Shown in pieces: positions 55,399 to 64,000 of a stretch of 64,000 nucleotides of DNA. Under the pieces are notes generated by a model, which was given only the letters and a program-made list of their open reading frames with translations, was not told the DNA's origin and made no database searches. A program made the position numbers and the translations under genes. Source of the stretch: SHZL01 sp031362985 (lineage in GTDB: Bacteria; Pseudomonadota; Gammaproteobacteria; Xanthomonadales; SZUA-36). Position 1 is the stretch's first letter; every line of letters starts with the position of its first letter. The DNA is taken from contig JANLTO010000064.1 in NCBI GenBank assembly GCA_031362985.1, positions 1 through 64,000 of the forward strand. The letters are read 5' to 3'.

Positions 55399-56433
55399 TT
55401 GCCTGGTTTTTCACCCTTCCCGCCCGAGACTGTCCTGCAGCTAAACGCCGAGCTAAACCTTGAACACCTGGAAATACTGCACTCGCTGAGCGCGCAGGTG
55501 GAAGAGGATCTCACGTTCCTCACCCCCATCGACAAAGCCTGGCAACCTACCGATTTCCTGCCGGACCTTGGCGGCGAGGATTTTGCGGATCGACTGAGCG
55601 CCTTCCGCGCACCGGCGAAGAATCTCACCGACGAAATCCTTGTCGTGCTGGTCGGCGATATGATCACCGAAGAAGCGCTCCCCTCGTACGCCCTGCAGCT
55701 GAACCTGATTGCCTCGGACTTTGAAGGCAATCGCGCTGATGCGTGGTCGAAATGGATGCGTGGCTGGGTGGCAGAGGAAAACCGTCATGGCGACCTGCTC
55801 AACAGCTATCTGCGCCTGACGGGTCGGGTCGATATGCGGGCCATCGAACTGACCGTGCATCACCTGATTGCCAACGGCTTCAATCCGGCGACCTATCCTG
55901 ATCCCTACGAGGGGCTGGTCTACACATCGTTCCAGGAGCGCGCCACCAAGATTTCACACGGCAATGTCGGAAAACTGGCGGCAGCAGCGGGTGACCCGGT
56001 GCTGGGTAAAATATGCCAGCGCATTGCCGGTGATGAATCGCGCCACGAGGCGTTCTATACCCGCATGGTGGGCCACCTGTTCTCGGCGGATCCCAATGGC
56101 GTGATGCTGGCCTGTCGCCGCATGCTGCGCACGGTCATTGCCATGCCCGGGCGGCTGATGTTTGACGGCAAGGATCCCAAACTGTTTGATCATTTCGCGG
56201 TGGTGGCGCAACGCTCCGGCGTATACACCGTGCATGATTATGCGACCATCATTGAGCACCTGGTGAAAACGTGGGACGTCGCAGGGCGGTCGGTCAGCGG
56301 CGCGGCGGCAAAATCGCAGGACTGGCTGTGCCGGCAAGCGGAACGTTACATGAACTATGCTGACCAGATTGCAGCAGGTCTGCTGCAACAACCGCCGACG
56401 GCGTTTTCATGGATTCACGACCGCAAGGCGTGA
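55399..56433 (+). CDS. Acyl-ACP desaturase, ferritin-like di-iron family
   Basis: A ~344-aa soluble desaturase of the stearoyl-ACP type. The two carboxylate-His motifs are EENRHG and DESRHE, giving the di-iron site; WSKWMRGWVAEENRHGDLL is conserved. It would introduce a double bond into an acyl chain on acyl carrier protein. The frame begins at TTG 55399 (PGFSPFPPETVLQL); an ATG at 55395 is in another frame, so a non-ATG start or a lost base near the start is possible. It is divergent from the YncE-like gene. Confidence 0.85.
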   Translation: MPGFSPFPPETVLQLNAELNLEHLEILHSLSAQVEEDLTFLTPIDKAWQPTDFLPDLGGEDFADRLSAFRAPAKNLTDEILVVLVGDMITEEALPSYALQLNLIASDFEGNRADAWSKWMRGWVAEENRHGDLLNSYLRLTGRVDMRAIELTVHHLIANGFNPATYPDPYEGLVYTSFQERATKISHGNVGKLAAAAGDPVLGKICQRIAGDESRHEAFYTRMVGHLFSADPNGVMLACRRMLRTVIAMPGRLMFDGKDPKLFDHFAVVAQRSGVYTVHDYATIIEHLVKTWDVAGRSVSGAAAKSQDWLCRQAERYMNYADQIAAGLLQQPPTAFSWIHDRKA

Positions 56434-56472
56434 GAGTCCTCGCCCCCCCGTACTCGAACTGCGTCATGGTGC

Positions 56473-56880
56473 TCATTTGTCGCAGGTAAAATCATCGGCG
56501 CCCACGGCCCGGCATTGTGGTGGACAGCCATTTTTTTGCCAATAGCTTTTAACGCCCGTCATTTGCAGCACCTTCTTGAAGCCGGCTGAATTTCGCCATC
56601 CTGGCTGGGCCAGCACCCAGGATCGACCGATTGCGGACAAAACCGGTTGCGACTCCGCGTTCAAATAGAGCCAGGGCTTGGTCTTCATCGCCAACATAAA
56701 GCAATGCCTGCGCGTTCCAGGATATGGCCGACCTTGAGTTCCCTGGCGATTTCAGCGCTGGACAGGTTGCGGTCGCGGTAGGCAAATGACGAGGTGCGCG
56801 ATGCCACGCTGAGGAAGTCCACATCCACCAGGACATTGAGCAGTTCCTCTGAAATGCCATCGGAGAAATACTGGTTGTCC
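56473..56880 (-). pseudogene. Third relic of the TPR/TolB-like protein family
   Basis: On the minus strand, DNQYFSDGISEELLNVL and FLSVASRTSSFAYRDRNLSS appear from 56880, which is the central TolB-like segment of the same family as the two relics at 26.2-27.2 kb. The reading frame then shifts and the C-terminal end SYWQKNGCPPQCRAVGADDF is recognisable. The TPR section in between is mostly lost, and no full-length frame exists. It is a degraded gene remnant between the desaturase and the ChaA terminator. Confidence 0.72.
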
Positions 56881-56910
56881 TTTATTCAACAACCACTCTG
56901 CCGAAGAGGC

Positions 56911-56961
56911 AAAAAGCGGGACGGGGCAAACCAGAGCGGCTACTTGCCCCGTCCCCTTTTT
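56911..56961 (-). terminator. Strong bidirectional hairpin terminator of chaA
   Basis: A 12-bp perfect stem (GGGACGGGGCAA / TTGCCCCGTCCC) encloses a 14-nt loop. A-run and T-run flank both sides, with CTTTTT on the minus strand right after the chaA stop (56968), so it can terminate in either direction. Confidence 0.88.
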
Positions 56962-56967
56962 GGTCAA

Positions 56968-58047
56968 TCAGGAAAACAAGGTTATGAACAGGTAGACCGC
57001 GAACAGCAGCATGAGCACCAGGCCCTGCAGGATGTTGGTGCGGCCCTTGATAAGCGCAAGCATCAACACGAAGAGCGTCAACAGGAAGATCACCATACTC
57101 GGTGCACCAATGCCCATGGCCAGTGGCATACCCATGTGCAGTGCGACCATAGCCACCACCGGAATGGTGAGGCTAACGCTGGCCAGGGCGGAACCAAGTG
57201 ACAGGTTCAGGCTGCGTTGCAACTGGTTCGCCAGTGCCGCACGCACTGCGCTGATGCCTTCAGGTAACAGCACAACGCAGGCGATGATGATTCCGGACAG
57301 TGCCACAGGTGCGCCGATGGCATCGATGAAGGCATCCAGTTCCGGCGCCATACTCTCTGCCAGTAGGACCACAGCCACCAGATGTACCGGCAGCAATACT
57401 CCGCTTATGGCGGTCGAGCGGCGCGAGGGTTTCACTGAAGATTCGACCACGGTGTCGCCGACGAAATGGTCCTTGTGCCTGAAATTCTGCACGAACAGAA
57501 GGCTGCCATACAAAGCCAGCGTGATTATCGCCACGAACACCAACTCACCATTGGAGTAGTAGGGGCCGGGCACGGTACTGGTGAAATCGGGCAAGACCAG
57601 GGTCAACACGGAGATCGCCACCAGCACAGTGAGCTGGGCAATGACACCCTGTGTACTGAACTGCTGTTCCCGGAATTTCAATCCCCCGATAAACAGGGTG
57701 ACGCCGGTCATCCCGGTGAGGATGATCATGACAGCCGCAAAGACCGTATTACGCGCCAGCACCGAAGCGCCTTCGCCAATGGTCAGCATTAAGGAGACGA
57801 TGATGGATACCTCGATCACCGTAACGGAAAGCGCCAGTAACAGCGCACCAAAGGGTTCACCCACGCGCGCAGCGAGCACCTCCGCATGCCGCACTGCACC
57901 CAACACCATCACCACCAGCGCGATCACGGCCAGGGGCAGGTCCCACAGCGCGTGCAGCGTGTGGTGCAGGCCGAAGACCAGCCATGCCAGTGTCGGCCAC
58001 AGCAAGGCCCTGGGGAGGGAAGGTTCGTGAGTCAGGTCAGAATCCAT
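56968..58047 (-). CDS. chaA: Ca2+/Na+:H+ antiporter ChaA-type
   Basis: A 359-aa CaCA-family exchanger with about 11 helices. The two inverted-repeat acidic motifs are GALLLALSVTVIEVSIIVSL and the second repeat near CVVLLPEGISAVRAAL, each bearing the essential Glu for cation coordination. It exports Ca2+, Na+ or K+ in exchange for protons. The name rests on family similarity, and other CaCA members could look alike. TAGG precedes ATG 58047. The downstream terminator is well defined. Confidence 0.85.
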   Translation of the reverse strand: MDSDLTHEPSLPRALLWPTLAWLVFGLHHTLHALWDLPLAVIALVVMVLGAVRHAEVLAARVGEPFGALLLALSVTVIEVSIIVSLMLTIGEGASVLARNTVFAAVMIILTGMTGVTLFIGGLKFREQQFSTQGVIAQLTVLVAISVLTLVLPDFTSTVPGPYYSNGELVFVAIITLALYGSLLFVQNFRHKDHFVGDTVVESSVKPSRRSTAISGVLLPVHLVAVVLLAESMAPELDAFIDAIGAPVALSGIIIACVVLLPEGISAVRAALANQLQRSLNLSLGSALASVSLTIPVVAMVALHMGMPLAMGIGAPSMVIFLLTLFVLMLALIKGRTNILQGLVLMLLFAVYLFITLFS

Positions 58048-58107
58048 GGCTTTACCTAAGGAAGCAAGGCACGTGGCAACATCGCTTCGTTTGCGCTGGC
58101 GACGGGC

Positions 58108-59394
58108 TTAGGGTTTCATCATCCCGTGATTGCGCAGGACTTCCTGCAGCTGGTCGTGCGGCAAGGCAGGGACAACCCAGTAGTCGGCACCGGTCATGGT
58201 CTTCGCCGCGATGATGGCGTTGATCACGGACTCTTCCGTGGCTTGCACGACGGCGGTGAACAGCGGGTTCAATTTCCAGCTCTGCACGCGTTCTACGCTG
58301 GCATTGGGCGCAGTGAATGGCGGCTCGGTGCTGTTGCCTTCGTCGGCTCCCGCATTCGCGATCGAAAACGCCAGGAAAATGTCGCCCGATCCGTCCCCTT
58401 CAATCGCCCCCACCCGACCCAACCCGACCGATACCCGGCGTGCAAGCCGCTTAAGTTGATCCGGAGTGAGCGGCGCATCGGTGGCCACGATCACGATGAT
58501 AGATCCATGCTCGAGCCGCTGCATGTCGTCGGTCGTGGCAGCGATATCCGGCTTGCAGAGCGGCGCGATCGAGCCGTCCCAATCGTGCACTGGAGGGTCG
58601 AGCAGCGTTTCCACACAGGGAGCCTGCAGCTTCATCTCGCGCGCAACGGGAATTCCGGCCACGCGTAGTTGTTCCGTGCTGCCGTAGTTGCACTGCGCGA
58701 GCACACCCACGGTATAGCCCCCATCTTCCGCCACGAGTACCCGCGAGGACGTGCCGGTGCCTCCCTTGAATCCGTTGCAGATCATGCCGGTTCCGCCTCC
58801 CACGTTCCCTTCGGGCAGCGGCCCGCTCGCCGCCGAGTCCAGAGCGTCCCATGCATCCTGCGTGGTGACGTGCTGGCCCCGGATATCGTTCAGCGGCCAA
58901 TCCGCGGTCTCGGCCGCCACGGGATACCAAAACTGGCCATAGTGCTGGTGCTTGACCATCCACGCCACAGCCGCATCGCGCACCACGCCGACACTGCCGG
59001 TATTCGTGATGAGAATCGGGGTCTCCAGCAGGCCGCTCTCCTCGATCCAGTGTGTCCCGGTCATGTCGCCATTGCCGTTGCCGGCAAAGAAGCCCGCAAA
59101 AACACTCTTCGTGCCGGCCTTTCCGCGGGGAAAGATCGCGGTCACGCCAGTCCGGACCGGGCCTTTGCCAACAACGAGTCGGCCTTCTCCTGAAATGAGT
59201 GTCTTGAAGCCGACCTCGACGCCGGCGACGTCCGTGATGGCGTTGAAGCGCCCCGGTGTGCCGTCGAAAGGCACACCGAGCTCACGCGCACGAGGTTCTG
59301 CTGCGGGAGGCGCCGACGCACTCTGCACGGAGGCGCTGCTGCACAAAACGAGTAACGACAGACAAGCGACGGCCAGTGCTGTGCTCCGGGTCAT
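58108..59394 (-). CDS. DmpA-type P1 aminopeptidase
   Basis: A ~428-aa exported protein with a signal peptide (TALAVACLSLLVLCSSASVQ). The P1 core has DVAGVEVGFKTL, GPVRTGVTAIFPRGKAG, FNGFKGGTGTSSRVL-like residues (CNGFKGGTGTSSRVL) and the self-cleavage pair Gly297-Ser298 in LEHGSIIVIVATDAP. Ser298 becomes the N-terminal nucleophile. DmpA/BapA relatives release D-amino acids or beta-amino acids from peptide N-termini. AGAGAG precedes ATG 59394. A more distant NylC-like family member is at 37623-39059. Confidence 0.9.
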   Translation of the reverse strand: MTRSTALAVACLSLLVLCSSASVQSASAPPAAEPRARELGVPFDGTPGRFNAITDVAGVEVGFKTLISGEGRLVVGKGPVRTGVTAIFPRGKAGTKSVFAGFFAGNGNGDMTGTHWIEESGLLETPILITNTGSVGVVRDAAVAWMVKHQHYGQFWYPVAAETADWPLNDIRGQHVTTQDAWDALDSAASGPLPEGNVGGGTGMICNGFKGGTGTSSRVLVAEDGGYTVGVLAQCNYGSTEQLRVAGIPVAREMKLQAPCVETLLDPPVHDWDGSIAPLCKPDIAATTDDMQRLEHGSIIVIVATDAPLTPDQLKRLARRVSVGLGRVGAIEGDGSGDIFLAFSIANAGADEGNSTEPPFTAPNASVERVQSWKLNPLFTAVVQATEESVINAIIAAKTMTGADYWVVPALPHDQLQEVLRNHGMMKP

Positions 59395-59775
59395 GGGAAT
59401 TCTCTCTGTGTAGCTTGCCAGTGGCGGCCAGCCGATTGTAACGCAGATACGCTCCGAGCCCAGCCCAAGCGCGGACCCTGGCGCGAAGCCCCGGCAAAAT
59501 CCCGCGCAAACACCCACGACCTTGAGAAAACTCGTTGCGTTGGTGCGAGCGTATGGCCTGCTCGATCGCCCGGAATCCCGGGTTCCGGATCCCGCCACGC
59601 AGACGCTTTTAAACGTCACCGGGCTGCCTGCCACTAAAGATTCGAAACCAGGTAGTTTTTGTTATCCAAAAGTTTCATTACCTTTCGCTTCCATTGTTTC
59701 GACAAAAGTGGTTGTATACGCAAAACAGATAATGTCTTGTGTGGGAGATCGTTACCATTTTGTGGGAGATTAGTA
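59395..59775. other. Intergenic region before the TonB/alpha-galactosidase locus (381 nt)
   Basis: The last 130 nt before the receptor are AT-rich compared with the flanks, consistent with a promoter. A repeat of TGTGGGAGAT-type sequence (about 59740-59749 and 59761-59769) places two ribosome-site-like GGGAG words before ATG 59776. A TTGTATAC...GCAA patch (about 59713-59724) could be an operator. No coding or RNA gene was recognised. Confidence 0.4.
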
Positions 59776-62544
59776 ATGAAACGTAAACTAGAACAGCTTA
59801 TTCGGCAGTTTTCGACGTTCCGGGCATTGCATGTAGGCCTCGCGATTTGCGCAGTCACCGTCGCGTCTCCCGTCGCCAGTGCTCAGACTCAGGCCGCTGC
59901 CGACGACTCCATCGAAGAAGTACAGGTTGTGGGTAAGCGTGTGAGCATAAAGAAGTCTCTGGAAAACAAACAGAATGCAAAATCAATTGTCGATTCGATC
60001 ACTGCCGAGGAGATGGGGCGATTCCCGGATCCGAACGTAGCCGATTCTTTATCGCATATTCCAGGAGTAACGGTAGAAAGAACCCGGGATGGCGAAGCTC
60101 AATATGTGAACATTCGCGGTTTGGGTCCTGAATTCAGTGTCGTGACATTGAACGGGCGCGTACTTGCCACGGACGACGAGGGTCGAAATTTTGCCTTCGA
60201 TGTTTTTCCCTCTGAAATGATCAGTAGCGCGGACGTTTGGAAGACGGTCGAAGCCAAACGGGTTGAAGGTAGCGTCGGCGGACTCATTGACCTCAAATCC
60301 ACCCGTCCTCTGGATACCCCTGGATTTTATAGCTCCCTGACTGCCAATGGGCTCTACAACACTCTGTCGGATGAGACCGGCTGGAAGTTCAATGGCATTC
60401 TCAGCGATACGTTTGCGGATGACACCTTCGGTTTCGTAGTCGATATTTCTTATGCCAAAGGCAACCGTCGCTCAGACGATATGTTCGATAATTTCTACTT
60501 CGGAGTGGACGACGGCAGGGAATACGACATAAACGAAGATGGAGAAATTACACCAGACGAGCAAAACATCGTCATGCCGGGCTCTTACGCTTTGGGCGCC
60601 TACTCAACGGATTTCAAGCGCACCGGTGCGACGACGACATTGCAGTGGAAGCCATCGGACCGCTTTGTATTAACGCTTGATGCGGTGTACACAAAACTGG
60701 ACTCAGACGCGGTCGGCTATACGCAATCTTTTTATATGGAAGAATTTCCTGGCCGGTTTTCGAACATAGTCATGGACGGAAACGTTATCACTGCAGTTGA
60801 TGTTTCGGACGTAACCATGGAAGTAGTCACCCTGGACGATCATCGTACCGTTGACACATCAATGGTGGGCTTGAATGGCGCATATGATGTAAACGACAAG
60901 CTCACTGTTGTGGGCGACATGTACTGGTCGGAATCCACACGCAACGGTGGTGGCAAAAACACCTTTGTAGTTGCCGGCGCCCCGGGTACGCATTGGGGGC
61001 ACTACGAACTCAATAAGGGTGGGTTGCCAGATTTCATCCCGCATTGGGACGGCGACAGAACTTCCGACGATTTTGGCAATGACGACTTCGCACCACACTG
61101 GGCATTCCGGGGTGGCGACGATATCAAAGACAAAATTTTTGGAACCAGCCTCGTTGCGAACCTGGTCTTGGATCTTTCATTCGCTGACGATGCAAACGTG
61201 GACTTCGGTGTTGTTTATACCGGTCGCGACAAGAGCAAAACGGCCCTGGACAATGAAGAATTCGGCGCATGCAATTATTGCGGCTACCCGTACTTCTTTG
61301 GCGAAGTGGGCGCAGATGTTGTGCGCCCGTTCCCGTTTGAAAACCTGTTCTCCGGTGACGGCGCAAATGTCCCGCGTTCCTTCCCGATTTTTGACATACC
61401 GGCATACGGCGCCGGGCTGGCTGCGTCTGACGGACTCACCCTGACTGACTATCTTGGAAATGTCAGAACCTTCGGTCCAAACGAGTCTGCACTGTGGGAG
61501 CCTGTTTTAAACCCGGTCAACTCGTATGCGATAAAAGAGGATACAACAGCGGCTTTTGCGCAATTGAATCTCGCGAACACGAATTGGTTTGCCAACTTCG
61601 GCCTGCGCTATGTACAAACGGACGTAACGGCCGACTACTCCTACAACGAAATCCTGACGATTGAAATCGTCGATCCGAATGTGCCCAATCCGCAATGGAT
61701 TGTTACCCGCTCGGAGAGCTCCGCGCAGACAGCCACAGGTGATTACCATAAATTCCTGCCGGCCATGAACTACGGCTTACACCTGCAGGAAGATCTGCTG
61801 CTGCGCTTATCCGCATCACAGTCCTTATCCCGCCCCACGCTGGATCAAATGGCGCCGCTAACGACCGATTCAGCCCAGTCCGGCGTGTTCGTGATGGACA
61901 TCTCCGGCGACCCGGGTATTGGGCCGGTGTTTGCCGATAACCTGGATGCATCGCTTGAATGGTATTTTGCGGAAGGCAGCTTTGCCGGCGTGGCCATGTT
62001 CTGGAAGAAACTCGAGGGATTCATTACCACCGTGACAACAACCGAACCCATCGCCGGAGAAGACTTCAGGGTCACGCGGCCGATCAATGGCGACACCGCG
62101 AAAGTTCTGGGCTTTGAACTGAACCTGGTCAAGCTGTTTGATAACGGGTTTGGTGTGTCCATGAGCTATACCTACACAGATTCCAAGACCTATGTTGACG
62201 GTTACAATACGGGCGGCCTGGTCGGCGTCCCGGATAAGGCATATGCGCTGTCGGCGTTTTATGAAAACCGAAAACTGAGTGCGTATGTTGGTTTCGAGCA
62301 CGCGGGTGAATCTGTCGACGATCCCTTCAGTCCTCTGGGAGAGGGCTATTACACGTCCCGCAACCCGTACAACATGCTGAGCGCAACGCTCCGTTACCAT
62401 GTGACGGACGAACTGACCCTGGTGCTGGAGGGCTATAACATCCTCAACGAATCCAACGAAACCTACGCGGGCCGGCCAGATTTGCCAAGTTCAATTCAGT
62501 ACTCGGGTAGCACCTACACCTTTGGCGCGGTCTACGTATTTTGA
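59776..62544 (+). CDS. TonB-dependent receptor of the carbohydrate (TIGR01782-like) type
   Basis: A ~922-aa receptor with a signal peptide ending in VASPVASAQ. The plug shows IEEVQVVGKRVSIKKSLE, MGRFPDPNVADSLSHIPGVT and VNIRGLGPEFSVVTLNGRVL, characteristic of the long Xanthomonas/Caulobacter-type receptors linked to polysaccharide use. The barrel ends in YTFGAVYVF. GGGAG precedes ATG 59776. It is followed 18 nt later by a secreted alpha-galactosidase-like gene, so uptake of galactosides is likely. Confidence 0.93.
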   Translation: MKRKLEQLIRQFSTFRALHVGLAICAVTVASPVASAQTQAAADDSIEEVQVVGKRVSIKKSLENKQNAKSIVDSITAEEMGRFPDPNVADSLSHIPGVTVERTRDGEAQYVNIRGLGPEFSVVTLNGRVLATDDEGRNFAFDVFPSEMISSADVWKTVEAKRVEGSVGGLIDLKSTRPLDTPGFYSSLTANGLYNTLSDETGWKFNGILSDTFADDTFGFVVDISYAKGNRRSDDMFDNFYFGVDDGREYDINEDGEITPDEQNIVMPGSYALGAYSTDFKRTGATTTLQWKPSDRFVLTLDAVYTKLDSDAVGYTQSFYMEEFPGRFSNIVMDGNVITAVDVSDVTMEVVTLDDHRTVDTSMVGLNGAYDVNDKLTVVGDMYWSESTRNGGGKNTFVVAGAPGTHWGHYELNKGGLPDFIPHWDGDRTSDDFGNDDFAPHWAFRGGDDIKDKIFGTSLVANLVLDLSFADDANVDFGVVYTGRDKSKTALDNEEFGACNYCGYPYFFGEVGADVVRPFPFENLFSGDGANVPRSFPIFDIPAYGAGLAASDGLTLTDYLGNVRTFGPNESALWEPVLNPVNSYAIKEDTTAAFAQLNLANTNWFANFGLRYVQTDVTADYSYNEILTIEIVDPNVPNPQWIVTRSESSAQTATGDYHKFLPAMNYGLHLQEDLLLRLSASQSLSRPTLDQMAPLTTDSAQSGVFVMDISGDPGIGPVFADNLDASLEWYFAEGSFAGVAMFWKKLEGFITTVTTTEPIAGEDFRVTRPINGDTAKVLGFELNLVKLFDNGFGVSMSYTYTDSKTYVDGYNTGGLVGVPDKAYALSAFYENRKLSAYVGFEHAGESVDDPFSPLGEGYYTSRNPYNMLSATLRYHVTDELTLVLEGYNILNESNETYAGRPDLPSSIQYSGSTYTFGAVYVF

Positions 62545-62562
62545 AGCAAGACCAAAACGGGT

Positions 62563-64000
62563 ATGCGTATGAGCCAACTTAGCCTCGCCAGGCGTCTTGC
62601 AGTGTTCATGGCTGCTTGCTGCCTGGCGATCACTGTCTGTGCATCCGGTGAAGAACTGCAGCCGATACGTTCCGGCCATTTGTCGATCGAATTCAATTCG
62701 ATGATGTACTCGAAAATCAAAGCGGACTTTGGCAGACCCATCGATCCGGACGCGCAGTTTTCTCCGTCCGAATTTGTCATCGCAGATGGTGTTCCTGTCA
62801 CTGACTTCACCCTGTCTGCGTCTTCTTCAACGGAGATGGCCGGGCCGCTCGGACGAGGGGTACTTCACGTGCTTGTCGGTGAATCGGCGGCGCGAATCGA
62901 AAAACGTGTTGAGGTAAGAAGTTACGAAAAGTTTCCTGACATGCTGACCTTTCGAGTTGCATACAGGAACAATTCATCCGGCCCAATAACCATTTCCAAA
63001 TGGGTGAGCAATGCGTATTCGTTAGATACCGGTGAGGGTGAGCCTGCGTTTTGGTCCTATCAGGGCGCCTCTTACGAGGATAGACGTGACTGGGTTCGGC
63101 CATTAGCCGTTGGCATCAGTCAGGAAAACTATTTTGGTATGAATGCCAGCGACTATGGCAGCGGTACGCCGGTTTCGGATGTTTGGCGCAGGGATATCGG
63201 CCTTGCTGTCGGCCACCTGGAGACGGCCCCCAAGCTCGTGTCGCTACCCGTTCACTACACGAGCCAACACGGCGGCGCCGAGGTCTCGGTGGAGTATGTG
63301 TACGACTTCGTAATTGCGCCGGGTGAAGCTGTTTCTACGTTCGAGACTTTCGTTTTCGTCCATAAGGGCGATTATTTTGCAGCGCTCAAGAATTACCGGC
63401 ACGCGATGAGCATGCAGGGTTTGACGATCAGCAATGCCCCGGATTCTGCTTATGAACCGATCTGGTGCGCCTGGGGTTACGAGCGCAATGTCCAGGTTTC
63501 CGAGATCATGAACACGTTGCCCAAAGCCAAGGATCTGGGGCTTGAGTGGGTAGTCATTGACGATGGCTGGCAGACCGCCGAGGGCGACTGGTACCTGGAC
63601 CCCAAAAAGTTTCCCAACGGCGCTGCGGATATGCAGTCGCTGGTAGCAAGCATAAAAGCCGCAGGGCTGAAGGCGAAACTGTGGTGGGCGCCTCTGGCTG
63701 TTGATCCCGGCACGGATCTTATTAAGGAGCATGAAGACATGTTGCTGCTGAACGAAGACGGCAGCCCGCAGAAGATAAGCTGGTGGGATAGTTACTACCT
63801 TTGCCCTGCTTATGCCAAGACCATTGAGTACTCGAAAGGCCTGGTTAAAACGTATATGCAAGAGTGGGGCTATCAAGGCCTCAAGATCGATGGGCAGCAC
63901 CTTAACGGCGTCCCGAAATGCTATAACCCGAAGCACCAGCACGCCCGCCCGGAAGAATCCGTAGAGAAGCTTCAGGAATTTTGGAAGGAAATCTACCAGA
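62563..64000 (+). CDS. Secreted alpha-galactosidase-like glycoside hydrolase, clan D/GH36 (3' end off window)
   Basis: About 479 codons are visible from ATG 62563 (an ATG at 62569 is equivalent). A signal peptide (LAVFMAACCLAITVCA) is followed by an N-terminal beta-sandwich domain. A TIM barrel then has VVIDDGWQTAEGDW and the catalytic-nucleophile segment YQGLKIDGQHLNG with Asp in KID. WCAWGYERN and AKLWWAPLAVDPGTDL match GH36-type alpha-galactosidases. The acid/base residue is expected beyond the window. It follows a carbohydrate-type TonB receptor, together forming a minimal galactoside utilisation locus. Confidence 0.87.
   Translation, partial: MRMSQLSLARRLAVFMAACCLAITVCASGEELQPIRSGHLSIEFNSMMYSKIKADFGRPIDPDAQFSPSEFVIADGVPVTDFTLSASSSTEMAGPLGRGVLHVLVGESAARIEKRVEVRSYEKFPDMLTFRVAYRNNSSGPITISKWVSNAYSLDTGEGEPAFWSYQGASYEDRRDWVRPLAVGISQENYFGMNASDYGSGTPVSDVWRRDIGLAVGHLETAPKLVSLPVHYTSQHGGAEVSVEYVYDFVIAPGEAVSTFETFVFVHKGDYFAALKNYRHAMSMQGLTISNAPDSAYEPIWCAWGYERNVQVSEIMNTLPKAKDLGLEWVVIDDGWQTAEGDWYLDPKKFPNGAADMQSLVASIKAAGLKAKLWWAPLAVDPGTDLIKEHEDMLLLNEDGSPQKISWWDSYYLCPAYAKTIEYSKGLVKTYMQEWGYQGLKIDGQHLNGVPKCYNPKHQHARPEESVEKLQEFWKEIYQ

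Overview
The window reads as chromosomal DNA from an aerobic, heterotrophic gammaproteobacterium, possibly near Steroidobacteraceae, Woeseiaceae or Halieaceae. That placement is an inference from gene content: three large TonB-dependent receptors, PepSY membrane proteins, secreted propeller-amidohydrolases, relics of the membrane-anchored 'ELKRRNV' TPR protein family and a Pseudomonas-style REPIN. No rRNA, tRNA, CRISPR array, phage or intact insertion sequence was seen.

Left edge (1-5.6 kb): a very large secreted BNR/sortilin-type propeller protein running off the window, a LolA-like periplasmic protein behind the same promoter region, and a divergent PLP-dependent decarboxylase.

Catabolic island (5.8-26.2 kb): the most interesting part. 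A leftward series (VOC dioxygenase-like protein, FAH-family hydrolase, 4-TM protein, cytochrome b561, TonB receptor, PQQ quinohaemoprotein dehydrogenase, aldehyde dehydrogenase, Tat-exported FAD oxidoreductase, 2Fe-2S ferredoxin) faces a LuxR-type regulator, a VanA-like Rieske oxygenase, a frameshifted amidohydrolase, a MarR regulator, a two-subunit molybdenum enzyme of the transhydroxylase / resorcinol hydroxylase family and a GST. The Mo subunit carries a unique-looking N-terminal membrane anchor plus SCP2-like domain. Three 21-bp dyad sites with a similar sequence sit upstream of the three main transcription units, so the island may be one regulon. It looks like an uptake-and-degradation system for a hydrophobic phenolic or aryl compound; the substrate cannot be read from sequence.

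Debris zone (26.2-28.4 kb): two decayed copies of the TPR/TolB-like signalling protein family, one with a REPIN exactly at its deletion junction, followed by a MOSC-domain protein and a repeat-bearing intergenic region.

Peptide/amide region (28.4-51.3 kb): MFS transporter, amidase-signature enzyme, two paralogous modules each built from a ~1100-residue beta-propeller/amidohydrolase and a PepSY membrane protein (one also with a second copy of the 106-aa ferredoxin, the other with a TonB receptor), a beta-helix protein, a NylC-like P1 peptidase, a PPOX flavoprotein, a sodium:solute symporter, an oligopeptide (POT) transporter and a serine beta-lactamase-family hydrolase. Together they suggest scavenging of peptide- or amide-like molecules.

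Right part (51.5-64 kb): LysR regulator, class III aminotransferase, YncE-like propeller, acyl-ACP desaturase, a third TPR-family relic, a ChaA-type cation/proton antiporter with a strong terminator, a DmpA-type P1 aminopeptidase, and a carbohydrate-type TonB receptor followed by a secreted clan-D alpha-galactosidase that runs off the right edge.
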